The position numbers and the translations under genes are program-made. The notes beneath the pieces are model-generated. The model had not been told where the DNA came from. It made no database searches and worked only from the letters and a program-made list of their open reading frames with translations. Shown in pieces: positions 8,094 to 16,162 of a DNA stretch of 36,753 nt; position 1 is the stretch's first letter, and every line of letters begins with the position of its first letter. Source of the DNA: Prevotella sp. (GTDB lineage: Bacteria > Bacteroidota > Bacteroidia > Bacteroidales > Bacteroidaceae); assembly GCA_017474925.1 (NCBI GenBank), contig JAFVGN010000058.1, forward strand, positions 1 through 36,753. Reading direction: 5' to 3'.

Positions 8094-9200
8094 TTAAAGG
8101 GCGAGAGGTGTGTAGGGAATGTTCCAAACCTTGGCAACGGCTTCGTAGGTACACTGGCCATCGACCATGTTAACCCCACGTGCCAGGGAACGGTCGTTGC
8201 GACAAGCCTGTTGCCACCCCAGGTCGGCCAGCGCAACGGCATAGCGCAGGGTTGCGTTGGTGAGGGCAATAGTCGAAGTGTTAGGTACAGCACCAGGGAT
8301 ATTGGCTACCGCATAATGGACGATGCCGTCTACCGTATAGACAGGATCGCTATGGGTGGTGGGATGTGAGGTTTCAAAGCAGCCGCCCTGATCGATAGCC
8401 ACATCGACGAGCACAGTACCTGGTTCCATCAAGGAGAGCATGTCGCGGGTGATCAGCTTGGGGGCTGCATCGCCTGGAATGAGCACGGAACCAATAACGA
8501 CATCGACATCACGCAGTTCCTGACGGATATTGTGCTCATTACTGTATAATGTATGTACATTGGCAGGAAGCTCTGCTGACAATTGCTTCAAACGAGGCAA
8601 CGAGACGTCAGTAATGGTGACATCGGCTCCCATGCCGGCAGCAATACGAGCTGCGGCCTCACCAACCGTACCACCGCCAAGAACCAACACACGGGCAGGT
8701 TTCACACCAGGAACACCAGCCATGAGCTTTCCCTTGCCGCCCTTCGTCTTCTGTAAGTAATATGCTCCGTTTTGAGCGGCCATACGCCCAGCGACTTCAC
8801 TCATGGGAATGAGCAAAGGCAGCGAACGGTCATCGCGTTCGACAGTCTCATAGGCGATACAGATGGCACGGCTCTTCAGCATGGCATGCGTCAGTTCCTC
8901 CTCGCAGGCGAAATGGAAATAGGTGAACACAACCTGCCCCTGACGCACCAGGGAATACTCAGGTTCAATAGGTTCCTTGACTTTTACAATCATGTCAGCC
9001 TGCCCATAGACGTCCTCTATGGCAGGCAGTATCTGGGCGCCAGCCTTCTGGTATGCCTCATCGCTGAAGCCACTACCCTCCCCTGCAGTATGCTGTACGA
9101 AGACCTGATGTCCACGACGTACTAACTCGGCCACACCCGATGGTGTCATGCCAACACGATTCTCGTTGTTCTTGATTTCCTTGGGTACTCCTACTTTCAT
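8094..9200 (-). CDS. ald: Alanine dehydrogenase
   Basis: A 368-aa protein, the normal length. It starts MKVGVPKEIKNNENRVGMTP, the AlaDH/PNT N-terminal signature, and has the nucleotide-binding loop VLGGGTVGEAAARIAAGMGA near residue 170. A histidine in TYFHFACEEEL matches the catalytic His, and an arginine and lysine lie in the N-terminal pyruvate-binding region. It catalyses reversible NAD-linked oxidative deamination of L-alanine to pyruvate and ammonia in the cytosol, linking nitrogen and carbon metabolism. It is monocistronic. Its promoter core lies inside a perfect inverted repeat (9238-9270), which suggests control by a dimeric DNA-binding protein. A 13-bp direct repeat, ATCAATATGCCTG (8031-8043 and 8077-8089), lies downstream. 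Confidence 0.95.
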   Translation of the reverse strand: MKVGVPKEIKNNENRVGMTPSGVAELVRRGHQVFVQHTAGEGSGFSDEAYQKAGAQILPAIEDVYGQADMIVKVKEPIEPEYSLVRQGQVVFTYFHFACEEELTHAMLKSRAICIAYETVERDDRSLPLLIPMSEVAGRMAAQNGAYYLQKTKGGKGKLMAGVPGVKPARVLVLGGGTVGEAAARIAAGMGADVTITDVSLPRLKQLSAELPANVHTLYSNEHNIRQELRDVDVVIGSVLIPGDAAPKLITRDMLSLMEPGTVLVDVAIDQGGCFETSHPTTHSDPVYTVDGIVHYAVANIPGAVPNTSTIALTNATLRYAVALADLGWQQACRNDRSLARGVNMVDGQCTYEAVAKVWNIPYTPLAL

Positions 9201-9237
9201 AATATCTGAAGATTAAGTTAGTGAAACATGTAAATAA

Positions 9238-9270
9238 TATGTCGCAAATATACGAAATATTTGCGACATA
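9238..9270. promoter_or_regulatory. Perfect inverted repeat over the ald promoter
   Basis: TATGTCGCAAATAT (9238-9251) and ATATTTGCGACATA (9257-9270) are exact reverse complements separated by ACGAA. The minus-strand octamer TATATTTG (9245-9252), a TAnnTTTG core, lies within it about 45 bases before the ald ATG. This fits an operator for a dimeric regulator. As the element also lies just past the rny stop codon it could be a transcription terminator, but it lacks a good T-run. Confidence 0.55.
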
Positions 9271-9300
9271 ACAATGGGTTAAGCGAAAAAACTTTCCTGT

Positions 9301-10842
9301 CTATTTGGCATAGGCCACAGAACGGGTCTCGCGAATGACGGTTATCTTCACCTGACCAGGATAGGTCATCTCGTTCTGAATCTTCGATGCTATCTGCCCG
9401 CTCAATGCCTCGGTCTCGGCATCGTCCATCTTGTCGGCACCTACGATGACGCGCAACTCACGGCCAGCCTGGATGGCATAGGTCTTGGTAACGCCAGGAT
9501 AGGACATGGCAATGGCCTCAAGGTCGTTCAGGCGCTTGATGTAGGCCTCGACAATTTCGCGACGGGCGCCAGGACGGGCACCAGAGATGGCATCGCAAAT
9601 CTGTACGATGGGAGCCAGCAGGGTCTGCATCTCCATCTCGTCGTGATGGGCTCCGATGGCATTGCAGATGTCAGGCTTCTCCTTGAACTTCTCTGCTATC
9701 TTGGCGCCATAGAGTGCATGGGGCAGTTCGCTCTCCTCGTCGGGTACTTTACCAATATCGTGCAAAAGGCCGGCACGCTTGGCTTTCTTGGGGTTCAGAC
9801 CAAGCTCTGAGGCCATGACAGCGCAAAGGTTGGCAGTCTCACGGGCATGCTGTAAGAGGTTCTGGCCATAGGAAGAACGGTATTTCATCTTACCAATGAT
9901 GCGGATGAGCTCTGGATGCAGGCCGTGAACGCCTAAGTCGATGGTGGTGCGCTTGCCTATCTCGATGATTTCATTCTCAAGCTGTTTCTTGACTTTTCCT
10001 ACAACCTCCTCGATGCGGGCAGGATGGATGCGTCCGTCAGCAACCAACTGATGGAGAGCCAGACGGCAGGTTTCGCGACGAATGGGGTCGAAAGCGGAAA
10101 TGACGATGGCCTCAGGGGTGTCGTCAACCACAATTTCCACTCCACAGGCTGCCTCTAGCGCACGGATGTTTCGGCCCTCACGACCAATGACACGTCCTTT
10201 TACATCGTCATTGTCGATGTGGAACACGGACACAGAGTTCTCAACAGCTGTTTCTGTTGCTACACGCTGGATGGTCTGGATAATGATTTTCTTGGCCTGT
10301 GCATTGGCGTTGAGCTTGGCTTCGTCCATGATTTCGTTGATGTAAGCGGCTGCGTCAGTCCGAGCCTCGTCCTTGAGCGATTCTACCAAACGGGCCTTAG
10401 CCTCGTCGGCAGAGAGACCAGACAACTCTTCGAGCTTTGCACGCTCCTGCAGCTGCATTTTTTCCAGTTCATCCTGTTTCAGCGAGAGCAACTTCTTCTC
10501 ATTGTCAATGCGAGTCTGCTGATTGTCAAGGTCGTTCTTGCGACGTCCAAGTTCCTCCTGACGCTGGTTGAGCGATATCTCACGCTGCTTCAGCTTGTTC
10601 TCGTTCTGCTGGAAATGCTGGTTGCGCTGCTGCACTTCCTTCTCCAGCTCGCTTTTCTTGTTGAGGAACTTTTCCTTGACTTCAAGCAGTTTCTTCTCCT
10701 TGATTACCTCAGCCTCCTTATTGGCGGCCCCTATCATCTCATTATATTTTCCCTTGATGACAAAGCGGAAAATCATAAATCCGCAGAGGCCTCCTATAAT
10801 CAAGGCCGCCACGATTAGAATAATACCTACAATAATGTTCAT
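9301..10842 (-). CDS. rny: Ribonuclease Y
   Basis: A 513-aa protein from the ATG giving [20 protein letters not shown]; an upstream frame extension overlaps zapA and was rejected. Order of parts: N-terminal membrane helix (residues 1-25), a long charged coiled coil (about 30-190), a KH RNA-binding domain containing [15 protein letters not shown], and an HD nuclease domain with [12 protein letters not shown] and GAHHDE metal ligands. RNase Y is a membrane-anchored endonuclease that starts mRNA decay. It is last in a unit with zapA and the coiled-coil gene (37-base gap after zapA). That arrangement joins RNA turnover with cell division genes and looks conserved in this phylum from memory. Confidence 0.96.
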   Translation of the reverse strand: MNIIVGIILIVAALIIGGLCGFMIFRFVIKGKYNEMIGAANKEAEVIKEKKLLEVKEKFLNKKSELEKEVQQRNQHFQQNENKLKQREISLNQRQEELGRRKNDLDNQQTRIDNEKKLLSLKQDELEKMQLQERAKLEELSGLSADEAKARLVESLKDEARTDAAAYINEIMDEAKLNANAQAKKIIIQTIQRVATETAVENSVSVFHIDNDDVKGRVIGREGRNIRALEAACGVEIVVDDTPEAIVISAFDPIRRETCRLALHQLVADGRIHPARIEEVVGKVKKQLENEIIEIGKRTTIDLGVHGLHPELIRIIGKMKYRSSYGQNLLQHARETANLCAVMASELGLNPKKAKRAGLLHDIGKVPDEESELPHALYGAKIAEKFKEKPDICNAIGAHHDEMEMQTLLAPIVQICDAISGARPGARREIVEAYIKRLNDLEAIAMSYPGVTKTYAIQAGRELRVIVGADKMDDAETEALSGQIASKIQNEMTYPGQVKITVIRETRSVAYAK

Positions 10843-10879
10843 AAATGTTTTTAGTATATATTGAATGAATGTTCTTACA

Positions 10880-11185
10880 TCACCGCTCACCGAGGGCTTC
10901 CTCGATTTCGGCTGTCAATTTGGCAAGAACATTGTCATAGGGCTCAGTATCGTTGCTGGCATGCTCCTTCTGATACATCAAGGCAATGTCGACAAGGGTC
11001 ATCAGCGCAATCCGATGGTCGGTCTTGCGCCCACTATATACCTGGGCATAGGCATTGTAGCGGTCTGTTATGAGTTTAGCTGCACTACGATAGTACACTT
11101 CCTCTTCACGATTGATGACGACATCCATGTCGTCGTCGTAGACATGCAACGTGATATGTAATTTGTCCTGATTCTGTCCTGCCAT
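10880..11185 (-). CDS. zapA: Cell division protein ZapA
   Basis: A 101-aa protein with the ZapA layout: a short beta-rich head ([22 protein letters not shown]) followed by a helical half including [20 protein letters not shown] and [15 protein letters not shown]. ZapA binds FtsZ filaments at midcell and promotes their bundling as a dimer or tetramer. The gene begins 12 bases after the coiled-coil gene and precedes rny, so the three are probably co-transcribed. The tail is acidic and ends EEALGER. Confidence is high because length, head motif and context agree. Confidence 0.88.
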   Translation of the reverse strand: MAGQNQDKLHITLHVYDDDMDVVINREEEVYYRSAAKLITDRYNAYAQVYSGRKTDHRIALMTLVDIALMYQKEHASNDTEPYDNVLAKLTAEIEEALGER

Positions 11186-11197
11186 AGCTTGTTCTCC

Positions 11198-11497
11198 TTA
11201 TTGATTTTCGTCGCTGAGGATTCCAATGCATTTATTGACGTCGCGAATAAGCCTTGACAACCGGTCCTTGGCACCTTCAAGGTCGCCATCGGTAATCTCA
11301 ATCATCTTGGCCATCTTTAGTGACTGGTAGTCCGACTGTTGCTGTTCCAACTTCGCGCGTAACTGATCTATTTCCTGCTGACCTCTTTCAACCTCGTCAT
11401 AAAGCTCATCGTTCTCCTTCTTCAGCTGCTGAAAACGGAGAATCATCTGTCTGATGCGAGTTTCAAACGTCGCTAAAGTCTTCTCGTTAGCGGTCAT
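11198..11497 (-). CDS. Coiled-coil protein, possible ZapB analogue
   Basis: A 99-aa protein almost entirely helical. Residues about 5-65 have heptad-like spacing (IRQMILRFQQLKKENDELYD, then VERGQQEIDQLRAKLEQQQS) predicting a coiled coil. The C-terminal third (GDLEGAKDRLSRLIRDVNKC) is conserved-looking and amphipathic. No signal peptide or membrane segment is present. Directly upstream of zapA, a short coiled-coil protein would be a natural partner, by analogy with ZapB, which binds ZapA at the division ring. This is inference from position and shape rather than recognised homology. A TACCTTTG promoter core lies 20 bases upstream of the ATG, so the gene heads the zapA-rny unit. Confidence 0.7.
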   Translation of the reverse strand: MTANEKTLATFETRIRQMILRFQQLKKENDELYDEVERGQQEIDQLRAKLEQQQSDYQSLKMAKMIEITDGDLEGAKDRLSRLIRDVNKCIGILSDENQ

Positions 11498-11516
11498 GCC
11501 AGTTCACTTTACCGCA

Positions 11517-11524
11517 CAAAGGTA
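11517..11524 (-). promoter_or_regulatory. -7 box of the coiled-coil/zapA/rny unit
   Basis: TACCTTTG on the minus strand is an exact TAnnTTTG core, 20 bases before the start codon. A -33 TTTG was not found at the usual distance. Confidence 0.55.
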
Positions 11525-11604
11525 AGTGAAAAATATTAAATAAGTTACATCTCTGTCACCATTTTAATATTTTTTAATTGAGACAGGGGTGTTCTGACCT
11601 TATC

Positions 11605-12225
11605 TCAATTGCCTTGCGGCTGCTTTTCTTTCTTGGCAAGCATGACAACCTTGTAAACGAAATTCGTGACCCACTGCTGCGAAAAACCAAGTTTCTGGGC
11701 ATATTGGCGGATAGCCACTACCGTTTTCATGACAGCAGGATCAGAGTAGTCGTTCTTCGTAAAAATTTCATTGACGGTCTTCTCGGTCATGGTGCGAATA
11801 GCACTCTTGAAGATGCTTGGCAGGCGTAGTTTGAATTTCATCAGGTTGCCTGTCAACATCATCAGGTCCTGTGTAAAGCCAGAGAACTGGTACATATACG
11901 TCTGGACATCCTGAGGCTTCTTGCAACGCTTACGGATGCTCTGGTCTATCTCTTTGGTGAAGTTGTCGTCCATGCCATATAGTTCCTTCAGCATTTTGTT
12001 GCAACGCGCTTTCTCGGCCAAACCCAGGCGATTGTTCTGTGTAGGCACTTTCAACGTGGTCTTGAACACACGCAAATCAGGAAGTGCCGCCATATTGGAG
12101 ATTCCCAAATCAGCAGCCATACAAGCCTGAAAATACACTCGGATGAGGGTCATGAAATCTTCCATGCCTCCCGTTTTCTGTGTCGCATCCTCCTTTTTCC
12201 CAAATAATTTTGATAAAAATCCCAT
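11605..12225 (-). CDS. Conserved hypothetical protein (206 aa)
   Basis: A 206-aa soluble, basic protein started at the ATG giving MGFLSKLFGKKED, a common N-terminal style for Bacteroidales cytosolic proteins; the longer frame adds MRIVRTYNIRNIKE without support. It is mostly helical, rich in Lys and Met, and has no signal peptide, transmembrane segment or recognisable catalytic motif. Segments such as FMTLIRVYFQACMAADLGIS and YMYQFSGFTQDLMMLTGNLM look like conserved helices. I do not recognise a function. It is transcribed toward the division/RNase Y unit but is separated from it by 107 bases containing that unit's promoter. Upstream lies a frameshifted micro-gene in its leader. Confidence 0.75.
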   Translation of the reverse strand: MGFLSKLFGKKEDATQKTGGMEDFMTLIRVYFQACMAADLGISNMAALPDLRVFKTTLKVPTQNNRLGLAEKARCNKMLKELYGMDDNFTKEIDQSIRKRCKKPQDVQTYMYQFSGFTQDLMMLTGNLMKFKLRLPSIFKSAIRTMTEKTVNEIFTKNDYSDPAVMKTVVAIRQYAQKLGFSQQWVTNFVYKVVMLAKKEKQPQGN

Positions 12226-12263
12226 TTCTTTTATATTTCGTATGTTATAAGTTCTTACAATCC

Positions 12264-12375
12264 TCAACTCTCTATATCGTCATGGTCTACCATCCCCATT
12301 ACATCATCATCCCAGTCAAGGCCAGCAGATGTAACTTGATTCAGAACATCCTAATTTTGAGGGTTTTTTATTCAT
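12264..12375 (-). pseudogene. Possible frameshifted micro-gene in the leader of the 206-aa gene
   Basis: From an ATG at 12375 the minus strand reads MNKKPSKLG and then leaves frame, stopping 19 codons in. The neighbouring frame (12350 to 12264) reads DVLNQVTSAGL, then DWDDDVMGMVDHDDIES and a stop, which looks protein-like and acidic but has a stop just upstream and no ATG at its head. Removing one base near 12351 joins the two into a 36-residue peptide. The ATG lies about 11 bases past a promoter core, and the stop is 38 bases before the 206-aa gene. It may be a decayed gene, a sequence error or a +1 frameshift site. Confidence is modest. Confidence 0.35.
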
Positions 12376-12385
12376 ATTTCGCATG

Positions 12386-12418
12386 CAAAATTAATTATTT
12401 TCAATAAACCTACCAAAT
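12386..12418 (-). promoter_or_regulatory. Promoter of the 206-aa gene
   Basis: On the minus strand TTTG (12415-12418) and TAATTTTG (12386-12393) are separated by 21 bp, fitting the Bacteroidetes -33/-7 pattern. Confidence 0.5.
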
Positions 12419-12435
12419 GTTTGATGATTATTTTG

Positions 12436-12443
12436 TATCTTTG
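12436..12443 (+). promoter_or_regulatory. -7 box of rfbA
   Basis: TATCTTTG is an exact TAnnTTTG core, 29 bases before the rfbA ATG. It diverges from the promoter of the 206-aa gene. Confidence 0.5.
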
Positions 12444-12472
12444 CCGACAAAACATCATAAATTGCTATCATT

Positions 12473-13360
12473 ATGAAAGGTATTGTATTAGCTGGAGGCA
12501 GCGGGACACGCCTCTACCCCATCACTAAAGGAGTGTCGAAACAATTAATTCCCATCTTCGACAAGCCCATGATTTATTATCCTATCTCAACGCTGATGCT
12601 GGCAGGTATCCGTGAGATTCTTATCATCTCAACTCCATACGACCTGCCTGGCTTTAGACGGTTGCTTGGTGACGGTTCCGAGTTAGGGGTACGTTTTGAA
12701 TATGCAGAGCAACCCTCACCTGACGGACTGGCACAGGCATTCATCATTGGCGAACAGTTTATTGGCAACGACTGTGCCTGCCTTGTATTGGGCGACAACA
12801 TCTTCTACGGAAGCGGTTTTACCGGCATGCTGAAGGATGCAGTCAAACGTGCCGAGCAAGACGGTAAAGCCACCGTCTTTGGCTATTGGGTTAACGATCC
12901 TGAGCGCTACGGTGTAGCAGAATTCGACAAGGACGGCAACTGCCTTTCCATCGAGGAGAAACCCAAGAACCCCAAGTCCAACTATGCTGTTGTAGGCCTT
13001 TACTTCTATCCCAACAGCGTAGTGGGTATTGCCAAGAGCATCAAGCCGTCGGCACGCGGTGAATTAGAGATAACAACCGTCAATCAGGAATACCTGAAAG
13101 CCCAGAACCTGCACGTCCAGACCCTGCAACGTGGTTTTGCATGGCTCGATACTGGTACGCACGACTCACTCTCCGAGGCTTCGACTTTTATCGAGGTCAT
13201 CGAGAAGCGTCAAGGTTTAAAGGTTGCCTGTCTGGAGGAGATTGCCTTCAAACGCGGATGGATTGACAAGAACCAACTGAAAAAACTGGCCGAGCCAATG
13301 ATTAAGAATGACTACGGCCAGTATCTCATGCGTCGTGCCGAAGAGGCTTATCAGCGATAG
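12473..13360 (+). CDS. rfbA: Glucose-1-phosphate thymidylyltransferase (RmlA/RfbA)
   Basis: A 295-aa enzyme of normal length. It begins [20 protein letters not shown], the nucleotide-binding signature GGxGTRLxPxTxxxxKQL, and retains the dTTP/glucose-1-phosphate pocket segments [24 protein letters not shown] and [12 protein letters not shown]. It makes dTDP-glucose, the first step of dTDP-L-rhamnose synthesis for surface polysaccharide. rmlB, rmlC and rmlD are not in this window, so it is an isolated copy. It is convergent with the kinase-nucleotidyltransferase fusion (26-base gap without a visible hairpin) and has its own TATCTTTG promoter core. Confidence 0.95.
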   Translation: MKGIVLAGGSGTRLYPITKGVSKQLIPIFDKPMIYYPISTLMLAGIREILIISTPYDLPGFRRLLGDGSELGVRFEYAEQPSPDGLAQAFIIGEQFIGNDCACLVLGDNIFYGSGFTGMLKDAVKRAEQDGKATVFGYWVNDPERYGVAEFDKDGNCLSIEEKPKNPKSNYAVVGLYFYPNSVVGIAKSIKPSARGELEITTVNQEYLKAQNLHVQTLQRGFAWLDTGTHDSLSEASTFIEVIEKRQGLKVACLEEIAFKRGWIDKNQLKKLAEPMIKNDYGQYLMRRAEEAYQR

Positions 13361-13386
13361 TTCCCCCTCTGTGGCAACTCCGTCAG

Positions 13387-15321
13387 CTATTTCGAAAACT
13401 CCTTGACACAACGACACAAGGCTATGGGATTACCCATATCGTACATTTTTCCCTTTAGCCTGACACCCATCATGCCGCTCTTCTGGCGAACAGCCTCAAG
13501 AGCGGCTGTCAGTTCTATTTCACGCTGACTGTCGTTCTCCATATCAGCCAGACGGATGTCTTCTGCCAGCTGGGCAAACACCTCCGGAGTCAGTATGTAC
13601 TGTCCGAAAACGCTGTAATATTCTTTTTCCCCTGCTTCATTACGGACACCCAAGAATTCCTCTGCATACGACGATTTAGGCTTTTCGTTCATTACAGAGA
13701 CATTGAGTATGGAACGTTCCTTATCCTCCCACACGCCACTTAATATGCCGTAGAGACTCACTTCAGCCAGTGGTACGGAATGTATGCTGACCATCAGTTG
13801 GTTATAGCGCTCGTACTCCTCTATCATTTGCAAGGCACAGGGTTTGTTCGACTGACTACGATAGAGTGTGTCTCCCAACAGCAAGAGTACTGGTTCGTTG
13901 CCAGCAAACTCCGCAGCCTGGAAAACGGCATGGCCAAAGCCTCTTTTCTCGTGCTGGTAAACATAGTGCAGGCGTTTACCTATATTGAGTATACGGTTTT
14001 CATACTCCTGGGCTTCCTTGTTCAGTTTACGCAAATGGTCATCAGCCAATGGACGTTCGAAGAACTCAGTATATTGGATGCGTTCGTCCTCAGAACCCAG
14101 CACCAGGCAAATTTCCTCCACACCACTCTTCACCAGTTCTTCCAAAAGGATGAGGATGACAGGACGCACCATGCCGTCCGGACAAGGTATGGGGAAGAAA
14201 TCTTTCTTGAGTGCCCGTGTGGCAGGATATAGCCGTGTGCCGAAACCTGCCACAGGAATAATAGCCTTGCGAACCGTATGTACAGGACGTATGGTCAACG
14301 CATAAGCTTTCATACCCTGTGCATTCAAGTAGTCTATCAACCGTTGCTGGTCTTCTGCGCTACGTGCCAGGAACTGCACAGAGCCGTCGCCATGCGACCC
14401 CACACCCTTACCACCGAAGACCATCGGCTGGATCTGGGGATCCTTCAACACCTCGTGCAACTTAGGTGCCCATAACGCTGGTGACATGGGAGCTACATAC
14501 TTGTCAAACATCTCCTCTGCTTCCGTCATCAACTTGCCTAACGACTCCCTGTCACCTTCAGCCATATACTTGGCAGCCCGCTCCACCATCTCGTGATTCC
14601 ATTCGCCCAAAGCCTTATGCAGGTTCTCCTCTGCCTCGTTCGATGCAAAAGGATAGGCCTTGTTCAGGTCTGACAGTATCTTGATAGTATCCTTCGAAGC
14701 ACAAAGATCGGCAAACACCCAATAGAGTTGCTTCTTGACATTGAGCGATTTAACCTCAATCTCATCGCCGTCAAAAGTCATCAGATTGGGCTTGACTCCA
14801 AAGGCACAAGCCTGATCCAGACGTCCGCATCGGCTACTGGTACGCAACTCTCCCAGATAGGCAATGTTCATCTCACCCAGTGTGTTGAGATTCAAGTTAT
14901 ATAATAAATTGAACGCACGCGCGACAAGCACACAGATAGCTGCAGAAGAGCTGAGCCCGCTCTTGATGGGCAATGTCATGTCTGTTATCCGAATACGTAC
15001 ACCGCCAACCTTGTACCACTCCAGCATATACGAAGCCACTCCTGCACAATAGCAAAAGAACGATCCTGACTTGGCCACCCGCTTCAGCTCAGCCTCGTTC
15101 ATCCTACATGAGAAATCGCGCCACACCGTGTTTATTTCAAGTGCATCACTATGCATCTCGAAGATGGGCGACTTCTCCACCTCTGCATAAATGCCTTGTT
15201 CTATACCCGTCACAATAGCGGCACCGGACATAATATCAGCATTCATCGTACGATAATGTCCTGCCCAGTCTGTGTGTTCCCCAAACAGGCACAAACGGCC
15301 CGGAACGAAAAGTTTTAGCAT
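13387..15321 (-). CDS. Fusion of GHMP sugar kinase and sugar-1-phosphate nucleotidyltransferase
   Basis: A 644-aa cytosolic protein in two parts. Residues 1 to about 345 are a galactokinase-like GHMP kinase: PGRLCLFGEHTDW (7-19), the ATP loop PIKSGLSSSAA (118-128), a catalytic-Asp-like CGRLDQ (165-170), and a glycine-rich third motif GGKGVGSHGDGS (303-314). Residues 351 to about 640 are a GalU-like nucleotidyltransferase: KAIIPVAGFGTRLYPATRAL with lysine at the expected position, then a LLLGDTLY metal-binding segment. Such a protein could phosphorylate a sugar at C1 and then form the nucleotide sugar. The order is the reverse of the fucokinase/GDP-fucose pyrophosphorylase Fkp. Substrate is unknown; galactose, glucuronate or arabinose are candidates. 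It is monocistronic with a TACCTTTG promoter core. Confidence 0.85.
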   Translation of the reverse strand: MLKLFVPGRLCLFGEHTDWAGHYRTMNADIMSGAAIVTGIEQGIYAEVEKSPIFEMHSDALEINTVWRDFSCRMNEAELKRVAKSGSFFCYCAGVASYMLEWYKVGGVRIRITDMTLPIKSGLSSSAAICVLVARAFNLLYNLNLNTLGEMNIAYLGELRTSSRCGRLDQACAFGVKPNLMTFDGDEIEVKSLNVKKQLYWVFADLCASKDTIKILSDLNKAYPFASNEAEENLHKALGEWNHEMVERAAKYMAEGDRESLGKLMTEAEEMFDKYVAPMSPALWAPKLHEVLKDPQIQPMVFGGKGVGSHGDGSVQFLARSAEDQQRLIDYLNAQGMKAYALTIRPVHTVRKAIIPVAGFGTRLYPATRALKKDFFPIPCPDGMVRPVILILLEELVKSGVEEICLVLGSEDERIQYTEFFERPLADDHLRKLNKEAQEYENRILNIGKRLHYVYQHEKRGFGHAVFQAAEFAGNEPVLLLLGDTLYRSQSNKPCALQMIEEYERYNQLMVSIHSVPLAEVSLYGILSGVWEDKERSILNVSVMNEKPKSSYAEEFLGVRNEAGEKEYYSVFGQYILTPEVFAQLAEDIRLADMENDSQREIELTAALEAVRQKSGMMGVRLKGKMYDMGNPIALCRCVKEFSK

Positions 15322-15353
15322 AATGTCATTGTTTTTAGGTTATATTTATAGCA

Positions 15354-15361
15354 CAAAGGTA
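15354..15361 (-). promoter_or_regulatory. -7 box of the kinase-nucleotidyltransferase fusion
   Basis: TACCTTTG on the minus strand matches TAnnTTTG, 32 bases before the ATG. No -33 TTTG lies at the usual spacing. Confidence 0.5.
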
Positions 15362-15400
15362 CGACAAAATCCGCAAAAATTAAACTTTTTGGAAAAAATA

Positions 15401-15432
15401 TTTGGCAGATTTGATTATTTTATATACTTTTG
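15401..15432 (+). promoter_or_regulatory. Promoter of the sigma-factor gene
   Basis: TTTG (15401-15404) and TACTTTTG (15425-15432) are separated by 20 bp, an exact fit to the Bacteroidetes housekeeping promoter. The start codon lies about 88 bases further on, leaving an AT-rich leader. Confidence 0.65.
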
Positions 15433-15520
15433 CAGCCATAATAATAACAAAAGTTAATAACAATCATAAAATACTGCTGCCTATTGACAAAAACTCTACT
15501 TCATAAAAACAAGAAGTAAT

Positions 15521-16120
15521 ATGAAGAAATACGAAGGCATGACCGACGAATCGTTGGCATTGTGCTATGTAGACGGAGACAATAGGGCGTTCGATGAGTT
15601 ATTAGCCCGAAACCAGCAAAAGCTCTACAATTACATTCTTTTCGTGGTCCGTGACCCCGAAGTAGCAAACGATGTGTTCCAAGACACTTTCGTCAAGGTT
15701 ATCACCAAGTTGCAGGAAGGCAAGTACACCGACAGCGGTAAATTCTCCTTCTGGCTGACCCGTATAGCCCATAACGTCATCATGGACGGCTACCGTCAGC
15801 AGAAGAACGAGCATATCGTCGAGCCTACTGAGAATAACGACTTAAGCCGTCTGAGCAGCGAGATGGTGATGGATATCAATCGCGAGAACCAGTATGTCAA
15901 TACCCAGATCATGAACGACGTCCGGAACATCATGGATGCCCTTCCCACACCCCAGCGTGAGGTGGTATACATGCGCTACTATCAGGAACTGTCATTCAAG
16001 GAAATAGCCCAGCTGACGGGTGTCAGCATTAACACCTCATTGGGGCGCATGCGCTACGCTATCATCAACATGCGACGCCTTGCCAAGCTGCATAACATAC
16101 AGCTCAGCATGGAGCTCTAG
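15521..16120 (+). CDS. RNA polymerase sigma-70 factor, ECF-like
   Basis: A 199-aa sigma factor with region 2 (about residues 22-95, including YNYILFVVRDPEVANDVFQD and FWLTRIAHNVIMDGYRQQ) and region 4 (about 140-190, LPTPQREVVYMRYYQELSFK and the helix-turn-helix IAQLTGVSINTSLGRMRYAI). Regions 1.1 and 3 are missing, as in ECF sigmas. The linker is somewhat long and polar. No anti-sigma FecR-like gene and no SusC/SusD pair follows, so it is not the usual Bacteroidetes nutrient-uptake sigma module and its trigger is unknown. Its own promoter is of the housekeeping type. The stop codon lies inside the first of four TCTAGA palindromes. Confidence 0.9.
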   Translation: MKKYEGMTDESLALCYVDGDNRAFDELLARNQQKLYNYILFVVRDPEVANDVFQDTFVKVITKLQEGKYTDSGKFSFWLTRIAHNVIMDGYRQQKNEHIVEPTENNDLSRLSSEMVMDINRENQYVNTQIMNDVRNIMDALPTPQREVVYMRYYQELSFKEIAQLTGVSINTSLGRMRYAIINMRRLAKLHNIQLSMEL

Positions 16121-16158
16121 AACATCCAGAAATTCTAGAATATTCTAGATTATCTAGA
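16116..16158. repeat. Four TCTAGA palindromes between convergent genes
   Basis: TCTAGA occurs at 16116-16121, 16134-16139, 16144-16149 and 16153-16158, the first overlapping the sigma-factor stop codon. The middle two form a perfect 16-bp palindrome (16134-16149), and TTCTAGA/TCTAGAA (16133-16139 and 16153-16159) can form a larger hairpin. The cluster fills the short gap before the rpe stop codon. No T-run follows, so it is not a standard intrinsic terminator, though a role in ending both transcripts is possible. Confidence 0.65.
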
Positions 16159-16162
16159 ACAA

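Noticed and set aside
10843-10879. A 6S RNA next to zapA, as in enterobacteria
   Set aside because: The gap between zapA and rny is only 37 bases, too short for it.
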